Assembly: GCA_049999765.1 (NCBI GenBank)
Contig: JBNGIQ010006694.1
Coordinates: 26,834-90,833 of the forward strand
From: Phaeoceros laevis
Lineage: Eukaryota > Anthocerotophyta > Anthocerotopsida > Notothyladales
DNA: 64,000 bases
Reading direction: 5' to 3'
Shown: positions 25,354 through 35,978 of the stretch, piece by piece
Layout of the letters: each line of letters begins with the position of its first letter
How positions within the stretch are numbered: position 1 is the first letter of the stretch
Notes under the pieces: generated by a model
Database searches by the model: none
Told to the model about the DNA's origin: nothing
The model's input: the letters and a program-made list of their open reading frames with translations, nothing else
Made by a program: the position numbers and the translations under genes

Positions 25354-28300
25354 TTGCAAAGGATGCTCTACTGCTCAAGAGGTGAATTGTCGAGCCTCCC
25401 TCTCTGTCGAGTTCCAAGGGTCGCCTTCAGGCACAAGATGATACACTGTCGACGAGGAGGTAAGCCGGACAAGGTTCTTTGGGATGGTCAGTCATTTGGT
25501 GACTTGACAGCGGGTGACGGGACTGCGTCTGTTGGGCCACCTCGGCGATGTTACGACGTTCAGAGTATGTCCGAGGAGGCATCCCTGAATGCACTTTTGA
25601 GCATGGATCAACAGGGCACGGTTCCTTCAATTACCACATACCGGGCTCTCTTGAAGGTGTGCGCCAAAAGGAAGGACTTGGCTCAGGCTAGACGATTGCA
25701 CGCTCGTCTGGTCCAAGATGGGCTGGATTCCCACAGGTTCCTTGGCGAATATGTGGTGAGCATGTTGGTGAGGTGCGGTGCTCTCCATGAGGCCGTCCAG
25801 GTAATTCAGAGTTTGCCACACCGAACTGCATTCTCCTGGACAGCCGTCATTTCTGGCTACACCACGGCTGAACAAGGGCAGGAGGCGCTGAGGATGTATG
25901 AGTGCATGCTGAGGGAGGGCTTGCACCCTAATACGTACACCTTAGCCAGCCTACTGAAGGCCTGTGGCAGCAGAGCCGACCTGGAAGCAGGCAAACGCAT
26001 CCATGCGGATGTGTTGAAGTATAGGTGCGAGTCAGATCTGTTTGTGGGGACCAGTCTGGTTGACATGTATGCGAAGTGTGGTAGCATTGTGGATGCACAG
26101 AATGTGTTTGATGGGTTGCCTTACCGTGATGTGGTGCTATGGAATACGATGATTGGAGCATTTGCACAGCTAGGCCAAGCAGATCATGCATTGCTGCTTT
26201 ACAGCGAGATGCTGGAGGAAGGTGTGAGTCCAAATGACCGAACCTTTGTAAGGTTACTCCATGCCTGTGGCGTTCTTGCAGAGAGTGAAGAAGCTGCCAT
26301 TGTGGATGGACTGTCCATCAAGGTGAAGGCCCTTCATATGGGGCTAGAAGTACATGCGCATGCCCAGAGGAAGGGCTACGACTCGGACATGTTTGTCGGA
26401 AATACCCTGGTTAGCATGTATGGAAAGTGTGGCAGCATTTTGGATGCAAGCAAAGTGTTTGATGGGTTGTCTGACCGAGATGTGGTGTCATGGACAGGTG
26501 TGCTTTCGGCATATGGTCAGCAAGGCCAGGCAGACAAGGTCTTGCTCAAATACGAACAGATGCTGGAGGAAGGCTTGATGGGGGATCTGCGGGCCCTTGT
26601 GACAGCAGTCCAAGCATGTGGAATGCTGGCAGACAAGGAAGAGAAGGCTTCTGAGCATGGTGGCATCAAAGTGGAGTCTGCAGCCAAGGGGAAGGCAATG
26701 CATGCTGCTGTGCAGAAAAAGGGCTACAACTCAACTTACGTTATCGGTAACACCCTTGTGAGTATGTACGGGAAGTGTGGATGTATCACAGATGCACAAG
26801 ATGTGTTTGATCAGTTGTCTTACAGAGATGTGGTGTCATGGACCGTGATACTTGGAGCATATGCACAGCAAGGCCAAGCAGTGGAGAAGGCTATACTGCT
26901 GTATGAACAGATGCTAGAGGAAGGCGTGAGTCCAGATGCTCACACCTTTGTAAGTGTTGTTCAAGCCTGCGGCATGCTCGGGGAGAACAATGACAATGAA
27001 GCTGTGAATGGTGGACGCATCAAGGTGAAGGCTTTTGCAACAGGGAAGGCAGTACATGCTGACCTCGAGAAGAAGGGCTTCCATTCAGATGGCTTCATTG
27101 GTAATGCGCTAGTTAGCATGTATGCAAAGTGCGGGAGCATTCTGGATGCGCAGAATGTGTTCAACGGATTGTGTCACCAAGATGTGGTATCATGGACTGC
27201 CATGGTTGCAGCATATGTCCATCAGGGTCAAGCAGAGAATGCTATGCAGCTATATGGTCAAATGTGGGACGAAGGTGTCAGCCCGAATGATGTCACCTTT
27301 GTCAGCGCTCTCCAAGCATGTTGCCTACTCGCAGACAAGGAAGAAGAAGAAATTTCAGTTGTGGACAGACGGTTTATAAAGGTGAACTCATTACTGATGG
27401 GTAGAAGGATACATGCTGATGCTCGAAGAACAGGTCACGACACCAATGTTCTTGTGGGCCACACTCTGATTGCCATGTACGGCAAGTGCGGCAGCATAGA
27501 GGAGGCACGGACTGTGTTTGACAGGTTGCCAAAGCGCAGTGTGGTGGCATGGACTGCACTGATCGCCGCGCATGCCAGACAGGGCCAGTCAGAGAGAGCT
27601 CTGGATCTGTACAGGCAAATGCAGGATGAAGGAGTGAGTCCAAACGAAATCTCACTAGTCTGCATCTTACAAGTATGCTGCAGTGCAGGAGGCTTGCATG
27701 CCTGTGCCCACATTCACCAGTCCCTGGCCTACAACGGGCTGGGGCCAAGCCTTGTCCTATCCACCTCTCTCATCCACTCCTACGGGCGATGTGCAAGCAT
27801 GGTGGATGCTCAGGCAGTGTTTGATGCACTGCCCCATGGCCAGCCAGATGTGGTGGCATGGACAGCACTCATCGCTGGTTATGCCAGGCAAGGCAACTAC
27901 CCGGCCACTGTACAATGCTACAACGAAATGCAGGTCTCCGGTCAGAAGCCCAATGGAGTCACCTTTCTCTCCCTGCTGTACGCCTGCAGCCATTCTGGCC
28001 TGGTGGACCAAGGTGTGGAGTACTTTGAGTCCATGGTCCACCACGGCATCACTCCAGAGATGGTGCATTACACCGCCATGATTGACCTCCTCGCACGCAC
28101 AGGTTGCTTCACCATGGTGGAAGAACTCTTGTCCACCACGCCTGAGCAGCCGGACCTATCCATGTGGGTATGCTTGCTGGGCGCATGTCGGAAGCATGGC
28201 AAGGTGGTACTGGGAAAACGGGCCTTCGACTCTGCCATTCTCTTAGAGCCGAGGCATGCTGCCACATACGTGCTGATGTGGAACATCTATGTCGATGCTG

Positions 28301-28515
28301 GCCTCTGGGACCAGGCAGAGGAGGTGAAGGAGCTGAGACTCAAGCAAGGCGCTTGCAAGAAACCCGGCCAGAGCTGGATCCAGCACCAAGGCGTGGTTTG
28401 CACTTTCTCTGTCGGAGACTGCGGTATGCAGCCAGAGCCGGTGCATAATCTGCTGAGGCAAATTGGATTGCAGCTGAAGGCGGAAGAAAGGGATGGAAGT
28501 TCTTTTAGATGTTGA
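25354..28515 (+). CDS. PLS-class pentatricopeptide repeat protein, E/E+ type
   Basis: Organelle RNA-binding protein, probably an editing-site specificity factor. Intronless, 1053 residues. After an N-terminal region rich in basic residues (possible organelle presequence, about 1-75), P-L-S repeats run to about residue 940. Four modules recur at 116-117 residue spacing (insertions near residues 309, 425, 542 and 659). Each carries the same kind of extra segment between ACG(V/M)LA and the IKV...GK.(V/I)HA element, for example ESEEAAIVDGLSIKVKAL. The C-terminus has an E motif (TPEQPDLSMWVCLLGACRKHG) and an E+ motif (QSWIQHQGVVCTFSVGD), then ends without a DYW domain. The repeat register matches the divergent neighbour at 21254-24376, showing common origin. 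The first in-frame ATG is used; a later start would shorten only the presequence. Confidence 0.93.
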   Translation: MQRMLYCSRGELSSLPLCRVPRVAFRHKMIHCRRGGKPDKVLWDGQSFGDLTAGDGTASVGPPRRCYDVQSMSEEASLNALLSMDQQGTVPSITTYRALLKVCAKRKDLAQARRLHARLVQDGLDSHRFLGEYVVSMLVRCGALHEAVQVIQSLPHRTAFSWTAVISGYTTAEQGQEALRMYECMLREGLHPNTYTLASLLKACGSRADLEAGKRIHADVLKYRCESDLFVGTSLVDMYAKCGSIVDAQNVFDGLPYRDVVLWNTMIGAFAQLGQADHALLLYSEMLEEGVSPNDRTFVRLLHACGVLAESEEAAIVDGLSIKVKALHMGLEVHAHAQRKGYDSDMFVGNTLVSMYGKCGSILDASKVFDGLSDRDVVSWTGVLSAYGQQGQADKVLLKYEQMLEEGLMGDLRALVTAVQACGMLADKEEKASEHGGIKVESAAKGKAMHAAVQKKGYNSTYVIGNTLVSMYGKCGCITDAQDVFDQLSYRDVVSWTVILGAYAQQGQAVEKAILLYEQMLEEGVSPDAHTFVSVVQACGMLGENNDNEAVNGGRIKVKAFATGKAVHADLEKKGFHSDGFIGNALVSMYAKCGSILDAQNVFNGLCHQDVVSWTAMVAAYVHQGQAENAMQLYGQMWDEGVSPNDVTFVSALQACCLLADKEEEEISVVDRRFIKVNSLLMGRRIHADARRTGHDTNVLVGHTLIAMYGKCGSIEEARTVFDRLPKRSVVAWTALIAAHARQGQSERALDLYRQMQDEGVSPNEISLVCILQVCCSAGGLHACAHIHQSLAYNGLGPSLVLSTSLIHSYGRCASMVDAQAVFDALPHGQPDVVAWTALIAGYARQGNYPATVQCYNEMQVSGQKPNGVTFLSLLYACSHSGLVDQGVEYFESMVHHGITPEMVHYTAMIDLLARTGCFTMVEELLSTTPEQPDLSMWVCLLGACRKHGKVVLGKRAFDSAILLEPRHAATYVLMWNIYVDAGLWDQAEEVKELRLKQGACKKPGQSWIQHQGVVCTFSVGDCGMQPEPVHNLLRQIGLQLKAEERDGSSFRC

Positions 28516-30053
28516 AAGTTAAGACAACACCACTTGTCTTTGGCAGACTAATTAAGTGACCAAGGGTGTTGTCCAATTGGACGCGTGCCACGTCAGCTCG
28601 GAATCGAGCAAAGTCCGATACGGTCGGGGGGCCATATGTGAAACCACTTACGTTAGAAGTGTGTGGTGACCCTGTCCACGAACTTTGTACAGTGTTCATC
28701 CACATGGTAAACTTTCAATATCAAAGAAAATATAGTTTCACTGTCTAAGAATATATCTTCAATAGATGATCTACAAGAGCTTTCAGATGGCTGCACTAGT
28801 GGACACCACTGAACACCATGTTGGCCAGGGGAACCACACCAGAAGCGTTGCCTCTCGGCAATGCGTTTGGAGTTGATCCCCTGGCCAGCAGGGTGAGGAA
28901 ACGCTTCTGGTGTAAGTTTTGTACTCTGGACACCCGTCTGCATGAGGCAGCGATAGGAAATTTTCTCTAGAGAACCCTGCTATGACAAACAACCATGCAT
29001 CTTTTGAGCTGGAGTTACTAGTCCATCCGCAGAGGATCTGAAGACTGCAACATCAGCCGTTTAGAAAGACAACACTTGATGCACCAAGGGCTCTTCCACT
29101 TACACGTCAACTGAGCTACAGTGTGTTGGGATGGGGGGCTGTTTTGAAACAGAGATCAAACACCTTCCAACATCAGCTTTGAGCATCAACAGCCATTCCA
29201 CCATATCACAAAAACACAACTCTCATTCTTAAGATCTTGCTGGTTCTAAGATAAAGCCTAAAATGTAAGTTGCCTAGAGACATCCAGAAAACAGCCCATC
29301 GTACAAGTAACAGAATCTCATTAGCACCTCCAAGCATCTCATCACCATCTCTTAGACCTGTGCTACGAAGAGGAAGGCTTCGCATGCGCACACAAAACTG
29401 TCCACGTTGTAGCACACGTCTAAGAGAAGTCACGGCACAGTTCGCAACACTTTCACCAACATTCATACCGTCCAAACCATCCATACTTCCTGAACGCTGG
29501 ACGGCCAGTGAGGACATGTGAATGGTGGCGCCTGTCAACATCTCACAAGGAAGTGACATCTTGAGTATCCCCTTGAGAAAGAAAAACCATAAAGGAAGCA
29601 CAGGCACAACGTACTCATATCAGGTCTCAACAGGGCTGCGGCCAGCCGCCATACCCGACTGAAAAACCCTCGTCCTCTACCTCCGCAGATCCTGCTGCAC
29701 CCGCAACTGGAACCACCTCCTACGCGAGTGTAGGCCTCCAGGCCAGGCCAATCACGCGCTCTATCAATGGTTGACGCAGAGCAGCTGCACAGTGGCCCTG
29801 GTGCTTAGAGCCTCTCACCTTGTGCACCATGGAAAGCTGATAAAGTCGGCGAAGCGGAGGAAAGAGCGGGCCACTTTGTTAGGGCAAGTAGCTGTTCATT
29901 GCTTCAACCAAGCAAAGATAAGGTCGTCAGAAGAAAGTAGGGCTGGACGCGGACTCGGGCTTCTGCTCTATCGTCTTCTGTCTGCAGGGCATGCGGCTCG
30001 AGGTTTGGTCTGCATCATTTCATCTACTCGGCTCCATCTGCGCGCCGCGCACT
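28516..30053. other. Intergenic region, no gene recognised
   Basis: 1.5 kb. It contains a hairpin-forming inverted repeat (28836-28913, listed separately). A minus-strand open frame at 29206-29607 has no recognisable domain. The final 250 bases are the likely 5' UTR of the B12D-like gene; a CT-rich tract ending in CTGCAG near 29988 could be a 5'-UTR splice acceptor. Confidence 0.4.
28836..28913. repeat. Inverted repeat, 19-bp arms, 40-nt loop
   Basis: Arm 28836-28854 (ACACCAGAAGCGTTGCCTC) pairs with 28895-28913 (GAGGAAACGCTTCTGGTGT), with a single mismatch. A second short complementary pair, GGCCAGGGGA near 28823 and TCCCCTGGCC near 28877, surrounds or overlaps it. Arm length is in the range of plant small-RNA precursors, but nothing shows expression. 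Confidence 0.75.
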
Positions 30054-30308
30054 ATGTCGACCTACAGCAAGTGGGTGAAGCCGGAGGTGTATCCTCTGTT
30101 CGTTGCCATCGGAGCTGCGGTCTTGTTGTCGGGTTTCGCTGTGGGCCGGAACCTGGCCACAAATCCTGATGTGAGAATCAGCAAAGATGGCAGGACAGCT
30201 GGCGTTCTGGAGAATTTCAAGGAGGGGAAGACGTATCATGACCACTGGTTCAGGCGCTGGATCAAAACCTGGGAGGATGAGCGCCACAAAATGGACAAAC
30301 AGTACTGA
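30054..30308 (+). CDS. B12D / NDUFA4 (MLRQ)-like small mitochondrial protein
   Basis: 84 residues, single exon. The sequence KWVKPEVYPLFVAIGAAVLL ... VGRNLATNPDVRISKDGRTAGVLENFKEGKTYHDHWFR follows the plant B12D family, which is related to the NADH-ubiquinone reductase MLRQ subunit. One transmembrane segment (about residues 12-30) is followed by a charged matrix or intermembrane-space tail. Mitochondrial inner-membrane location is known for the family and inferred here. The start at 30054 gives MSTYSKWVKPE, the usual family start. An in-frame ATG at 29991 would add 21 residues but is less family-like. Confidence 0.85.
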   Translation: MSTYSKWVKPEVYPLFVAIGAAVLLSGFAVGRNLATNPDVRISKDGRTAGVLENFKEGKTYHDHWFRRWIKTWEDERHKMDKQY

Positions 30309-31087
30309 TGACTTCTTTCTACCAGTGGTGGAAGGCAATGCTTGATCTACCAAATTGGCAGCAGCAATTCTTCATGGCTTTTGGGAAGGGTTGCGGAGTC
30401 GATTCTTTGGGCATTTGTGAATATTTAGCAGTGTTAGAGATTAGCTAGGGCGGTGGACAGGCTGAGTTGCCAGATGATATGTTTCCTAGCCTGGTCTAGT
30501 AGACGCTCTTTTACCAGCCGGCTGTGGGTCATTCGCCCGCCCGGGATTTGGGGCACATTAGGCCCGTGTGTGAGTATTCGGTGGAGTGTGTTATGCATCT
30601 CTCCCCTCCTACACAAGGTTTTTCTTTGATCTTCAACCAAACACTGGTGTGTCGGCGTTAGCACATCCAGCTCTGTCCGTTTCGACCAATTCGTTACATT
30701 TCTCTTGTCCGGAGTCTGGTTATAGAAGAATCCGAGACCAGCTACCCTGGCAAGGACCATTTCATGTACGTTGCAGATTGTATATGCTTTAGTCGAAATG
30801 ACTTGGTATGCTAATTGCCTCTGGCAAACCCTCGTGGCGTGTTCTGCTTTGCAACAGGGTCTGTTCTTGGTTGGACGAATCAGGCCAAAGCTTTAACTGC
30901 GCAAGTGCCCGCTTGCAATTGAGGGGCCAAGGCGACCTCGTTTTCTCTTGAAGGCATGGGGACCTGTACGACATGGTCTCACCGTTACATCTCACCACCG
31001 GGAACATCCTCACCTTCTCTACAAAACCAACCGAGGCAGCCATGCCGATCTACTTGGAAAATGAAAGCATGATGAAGCGAAGGACGG
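30309..31087. other. Convergent 3' regions
   Basis: Non-coding flank between the B12D-like gene and the minus-strand flavin monooxygenase. No domain-bearing open frame is seen. Confidence 0.4.
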
Positions 31088-32590
31088 TTAAGGTGTTGCT
31101 GGTGGAGGGCGATCAGGCCTGTAATCAGCGTTGGTGTATGGTTTGAACAAGTCGGCCAGAAAGCTTCGCTTCCGCCTGGGCTCCCAGCGCATGTCCTGGC
31201 AGAGCTTGTCGGCGTGAGCAATGTGAAGGAGGGAGATGCAGATGCGTGACACGAAGCGACTGGCAGTGACAACGCAGGCCATCCAGCTGCTGATGTCCTT
31301 CTCCATGGCTTGTGTGCTCGGCAGAGTGATCTTGCCGGACAGATAGTGCGCCAACCAGCGCGCTCCCAGCTCAGATGAATGGATGGAGGAAAGTCCCTCC
31401 TGGTAGCCCAAGAATGCCATATCAGGGATGTCGGGATGGATGACCCCTCTGTACAGGGGCAGCAGGCCGGACGACCATGTGAGCAGTTGTCGATACGGCG
31501 GCGGCAGTAGATTCCTCAGCTTGCCCACCCCGTCGTAGCCGGTGCACATGATAATAACATCCGCCTCCAGCTGCGTCTGGTCCGCCAGGATGACGCCCTT
31601 GCTGGTGAAGGTCCAGGCGGGGGACTTGCGCAGCCGGATGGAGCCCTTGTCCAAGCTGGGGAAGAAGGTGGGAGGCAGCTGCGGCAAGATGCAACCGCCC
31701 AGGTCTTCCACCAAGGAGTGCTGGGGGATGAGGACAGGGTGGTTGGCAGGGTAGTGCTGGAGAAGCAACCCTACCTCCGCGAGCTTGAAGACGAGCCATC
31801 TGAGAGGAGCCACGAGGGTCTGGAGGAGGCCCTGGAGCGCACCCTGGTAGGGCTGCCGCACCCAGTACTGCGCAAACCGGGTGGAGAAGAGCAGGCCAAG
31901 CGGCACCCCCATCACCCTCTTGCTTGGGGGGCACAGCCAGTGCGTTCGGCGGAACAGCAGCGTGCATCCCAACGCCGGGTTGGCCTGGGCCACCTCCAGC
32001 GCGATGTCTATGGCCGTCTTCTGGAACCCCAGCAGCACCACCCGGCGCCCGGCCACCAGGGACCTCACCCCCTGAGCATCCAGCCGAGAGTAGTCCAGCG
32101 CGTGGAGCAGAGTACCCTGGAACCGGGCGGGGCTGCCCATGGTGGCAGGGATCCGGGGCAGGTCCCCGAACAGGCCGCAGCACAGCACCAGGAAGTGGCA
32201 CTGCAGCCGGGTGCCATCGGCTAGCTGCACCTCCCACCCGCCCGCCTCCTGCCGCACCACACCTTCCACCGAGGTGGCCAGCCGGATGTGCTGCACCAGA
32301 TCGAAGTGGCGTGCGTATCCCTCCAGGTACTCTCGCACCTGCGCTTGCGTGGGGTGCTCATCCCGCACCTCCGCCCCATTCCACGCCCAGTCGCTGAATT
32401 CATACTGTGCCTTGCTGGTCTGCAGGCGTGTGCTGCCGTAAGCCGCCTCCCCGCTCCATATACCGCCTAGTCCCGCTTGCCCTTCCACCACCGTCGCCTC
32501 CCAGCCCTCGGCTTCCCTCGACAGGTACTTGCATGCTACCAGTCCAGAAACGCCTGCTCCGACTATGCAAACACGCCTCTTCTCCTCCAT
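31088..32590 (-). CDS. Flavin-containing monooxygenase (plant FMO family)
   Basis: FAD- and NADPH-dependent N- or S-oxygenating enzyme. Intronless, 500 residues, G+C-rich. The FAD-binding Rossmann motif CIVGAGVSGLVACKYL sits at residues 8-23. The ExxxxxGGxW-type segment (VVEGQAGLGGIW) is followed by the FMO fingerprint FQGTLLHALDYS (FxGxxxHxxxY). The NADPH-binding stretch VVLLGFQKTAID is in the variant form seen in plant FMO1-like proteins. A C-terminal ATG-like motif is visible in IIMCTGYDG. A hydrophobic segment near 230-270 is probably internal. FMO1-type proteins act in pipecolate/systemic resistance metabolism and others in glucosinolate or auxin pathways; the substrate here cannot be told. 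A long antisense-side frame at 31422-32237 on the same strand is an out-of-frame shadow. Confidence 0.9.
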   Translation of the reverse strand: MEEKRRVCIVGAGVSGLVACKYLSREAEGWEATVVEGQAGLGGIWSGEAAYGSTRLQTSKAQYEFSDWAWNGAEVRDEHPTQAQVREYLEGYARHFDLVQHIRLATSVEGVVRQEAGGWEVQLADGTRLQCHFLVLCCGLFGDLPRIPATMGSPARFQGTLLHALDYSRLDAQGVRSLVAGRRVVLLGFQKTAIDIALEVAQANPALGCTLLFRRTHWLCPPSKRVMGVPLGLLFSTRFAQYWVRQPYQGALQGLLQTLVAPLRWLVFKLAEVGLLLQHYPANHPVLIPQHSLVEDLGGCILPQLPPTFFPSLDKGSIRLRKSPAWTFTSKGVILADQTQLEADVIIMCTGYDGVGKLRNLLPPPYRQLLTWSSGLLPLYRGVIHPDIPDMAFLGYQEGLSSIHSSELGARWLAHYLSGKITLPSTQAMEKDISSWMACVVTASRFVSRICISLLHIAHADKLCQDMRWEPRRKRSFLADLFKPYTNADYRPDRPPPATP

Positions 32591-34496
32591 CCAACTGCCT
32601 CCTGATCGTATGCAGGGTCTGTTGATGCCTTGTGTTCCGCAATCGGTCGGATCTCACAGGATCGGTGCAGATTTGACTGGCCGGCGCACCTCTATCCGTC
32701 AGGGAATATCCTGCAGTATTTAGCAACTTAATGCTGCGCCTGCTCCTAGTCTAGCATCTCCGTGTGCTTGAGCCTAATGCAACGAGCGTTTACATGTCCT
32801 CCCAAGGTACCTAGTCTAGTGCTTGCCCTATGAGATTTGGTGGAAATGTTGGTGCTGGTTGTAGAAACTGGGCTCAATCGAGCCAGGAATGCTCCTGCCA
32901 GCTAGTGCTCGTTTCCGGTCCATCACCAAGAGCCTAAGGATTGTAAACCTGCTGTTCAGAATCATTTGAGAACTCGCAGTCCATCATTTTTCCAGCTCAG
33001 CAGCCCTTCACCAGAGCCACACCGGGTGACAAGCATCCTCCCCGGATCGCAACCGCAACCTGCGGTGCCTCAAGGGGCATGGCGGCACATCAGGGGCCTG
33101 CGCGATGCAACAGCAGGCTTGGAAGGACAGAAGCTAATAAAAATCAGAGCTGCAAGTGATGCGGGCGTTCCTATTCAGATGCTGCCAACTGCAGTCAGGA
33201 AATTCACGCTGAGTGCCCCGTAGAAAGAAAATGCAGGCAAATCCGTCTCGCGGGGCTTCACAACACCGGATTATGCACACGCTGAGTGAGGCAAACGCGG
33301 GAAAGTTGCCCTGCTTTCGTTGGCCGATGGCGGAAAAGTCCACGAAACAGCAGAACTCGAGAACCCGCGCCTTTTTGCTGATCTTGTGTTGAAGGAAGCG
33401 AGCGTCAAGCCTCAAGACCTACAGACCTACAGGATTGGCACAGCAGCGTACTGGTTGCGAAAGCGCCGACATTACTGTACTGAGCAGCTCGGGAGCGCGA
33501 CAAAGCAAACCTAGGTTGAGTCCTTAGTCGCAATGGGCATTGGCTTCCGAAGGGTTGTTGAACTTACTGTCCAGCTATCCTGTTACCATTTGTAGGCTGG
33601 TGGTGTCAAGAGGGGTAGTCGGATGGTCGTATGACGTGGTGCGAATGCAAAGACAAATTGATGGAGACGCTCTACGGCTCAGCTGCTTACTTGTAGGCAG
33701 TAGGAAGCAAGCGCAGGCATGCATCCCAGGTCTGAACTTTAGACTTGGGGACTTGTGGTATCAACTGGTATCTGGCCAAATGGGGATTTTGTGGACGGAG
33801 GAGTATTGGCAACAAAGATGCTGCGCAGTAGAATTTTGCAGTTAGGGGATGCACTAAGGCCCTGGGGGATCTCTATTTTAGTATGATGACCTTAAGGCCG
33901 TGGATGGTTCAGCATCGCCAAGTGTCGGTTTTGTACTGAGGGACCATACCCAAGCCTATGGTGAGCGACATCTCTTGCCTGCAACATGCCTATTTTCTGC
34001 AATTTGTGACGCCCTTGAATATGTTGCTCTGAATTTGAGATCTTATGAGAGTTTGCTCGTTCATCTTTGTCCTTGTAAATCAACTTCGAAGGTATGAGTG
34101 CAGGACCTTGCTGGTGCCGGAGGAGCCACAGCAGGACTGGTCAGTATGCAGCACAAGTGGGCAGTCTCCAGGGCTACAACGTTTTCAAATATACCATCCG
34201 GGCCAGGTTCACCACTATCTCCGCCATCGTCCTCACCAGCAGAAGCAGCCCCGTAAAGCTTCCACTGGGTCTGGAACCTGCTCCTTCCGGTTTTTCCAGA
34301 GGCTTTTGGCGCTTCCAGGAAGCGGCTTGTACTGCAGGTGACCAATCTTACCTCTCTTTCACTCCTGGATGTCTTTCTGGTCGGTGCAAATGCTCTCCAC
34401 GCTGGGCCATACCTCCTGTGGGAGACTAGGGTTCTGGAAACCACAACGTTTCTGACGTTTTTTTACCGTTTTTGGTAATAGCTGCGCACGTATGAG
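32591..34496. other. Intergenic region, no confirmed gene
   Basis: 1.9 kb of upstream flanks for the FMO gene and the IDM2-like gene. A short frame at about 33899-34093 (DGSASPSVGFVLRDH...) faintly resembles a retroelement RNase H start, but too little is conserved to call it. Confidence 0.35.
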
Positions 34497-35978
34497 ATGG
34501 AGCGACCCATATGGCCAGTCATGGTTCCTGCAGCTGTTGAAGGGCAGAAGACCGCTGATGCTGATGAAGATGATAGTGTGGATGGCGGTTTTCAAGCAGA
34601 GCTTATGGACCAACCCACCCCTACACAGGCTGTGTTTGAACAAGAGACTACGAATAGCATACAGAGGCCACCTCCTCCCTCCCGAAGTAGAGGTGGGCTG
34701 TCGACAAATGATCAGCGGTTTCTTCTTGTCTTCATCCTGGGAGCCTATTTTGGACCTGACCTGCGGAATGAGGTACCTCGAAAGTCTGCTTTGCAAAGGA
34801 AGGCTGTGCATGCACCCGTTTATACAGCTGATTTGTTATGTGGGTCTGTCTTCAAACTCTCGGAAATCGAGAGCGTATATTACTATCTGCTCCGAAAGTC
34901 ACACCCCAGTGCCAGAGTGAAGCTACAGTCCTTGTACAAGTTTTTACATGGGCATTTGACCCCGCCTGTTAGGGAGACCTTGGATGACGAACGTCAGTTC
35001 CCGGACCTCTACCCAACGCCGTTGCACAAACAATCCAGGTACAAAGGTACCTACAAGGTTGTGGAGAGCATCATCTTTATTGATGATCCTGATGTGTCCT
35101 ACATGAAGGTGGAAGACATCAGGAGATTTAAACAGCTTAGCGGACTGACTGAACTTGCAGTTGACAGAAATGAGGCGCGTACCTTCCAGCATGGACAAAG
35201 GGCGGACAGGGATGATGAAAGGCAGGCCAGGCTTATGGAAGTTCATGGCCACAGCTTGAAGAATCAATTGGGAATGGACGCCGCTGAGGTGAATGGTCGT
35301 GGAAAGAAGAGGAAGAAGAAGGGTGAGGTGGATGTGGCACTCTCTCCAGGCCAGCCTATGCCATCCAATGCCAATGCATCTCAGGCAAACCGAGGTTCTG
35401 AATTTGGTGCTGCAGTCCTGCTGCTTCCTGGCCTGCCTACAGCAGAACAGTGGAGAAATGTCATCAGCGCAGTGAAACCATCCATGGTCTTCACAGGAAC
35501 TGCAGCAGTTCGCCAATCCGGTCCGTTGGTTGGACTCGTCGATATTGGGGTATCTGACGATGCCTATTTATTCCGGTCCTCTTTACCAGGCGTGAAGAAG
35601 GAAGGTATGTAGTACACTAACCTTGCCTGGTAAAGATGATGTTGGTCTAATGTCGTCCAGTAGGCTTTGCATGCCTGGCTGATGCTTTTTTCTTGAAAAG
35701 CAGGTGATTTCAGATGTGAGGTTGAATTCGACGGGAAGGTCACTATCAAGGGTACAACCACGACAGGGGAGGCCCAGATTGTCAGAGATGGTAGAGTTTT
35801 CAAGATGCAGAGTCAGTTTCTCTGCCCTCCTGGGCCATTCACTGTCTCCTTTTATCTCCCTGGACCAGTCGAGCCAAGTCAGTTCACTGGAACCTTTGCT
35901 TCAGATGGCATTCTCGAGGGCCTTGTGTACAAACAAAGGACCAGAAGTGGTGCTGCAGCCCTCACATTTGAGTCGTGA
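34497..35978 (+). CDS. IDM2-like alpha-crystallin-domain protein
   Basis: Resembles plant INCREASED DNA METHYLATION 2-type proteins, HSP20/alpha-crystallin-fold partners of a histone acetyltransferase complex in active DNA demethylation. Two exons, 34497-35604 and 35704-35978 (phase 1 intron), 460 residues. The conserved N-terminal region (about 75-225) reads FLLVFILGAYFGPDL ... PRKSALQR ... SEIESVYYYLLRKSHP. A basic KKRKKK cluster near 268 is a possible nuclear localisation signal. The C-terminal alpha-crystallin-like domain spans both exons: LVGLVDIGVSDDAYLFRSSLP, then FRCEVEFDGKVTIKGTTTTG, QSQFLCPPGPFTVSFYLPGP and FASDGILEGLVYKQ. An extra 5' exon is possible, because the ATG lies just after a pyrimidine-poor AG. 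Nuclear role is inferred from the family only. Confidence 0.8.

Noticed and set aside
29206-29607. 133-codon minus-strand frame
   Set aside because: No domain, no splice support and no upstream promoter signs; kept only as part of the intergenic note.
31422-32237. 271-codon frame within the FMO gene
   Set aside because: Same strand, other frame; Gly/Pro/Ala-rich composition from the G+C-rich FMO coding sequence.
33886-34093. DGSASPSVGFVLRDH frame resembling a retroelement RNase H start
   Set aside because: Only one short stretch is similar, and the later catalytic acidic residues are not identifiable.
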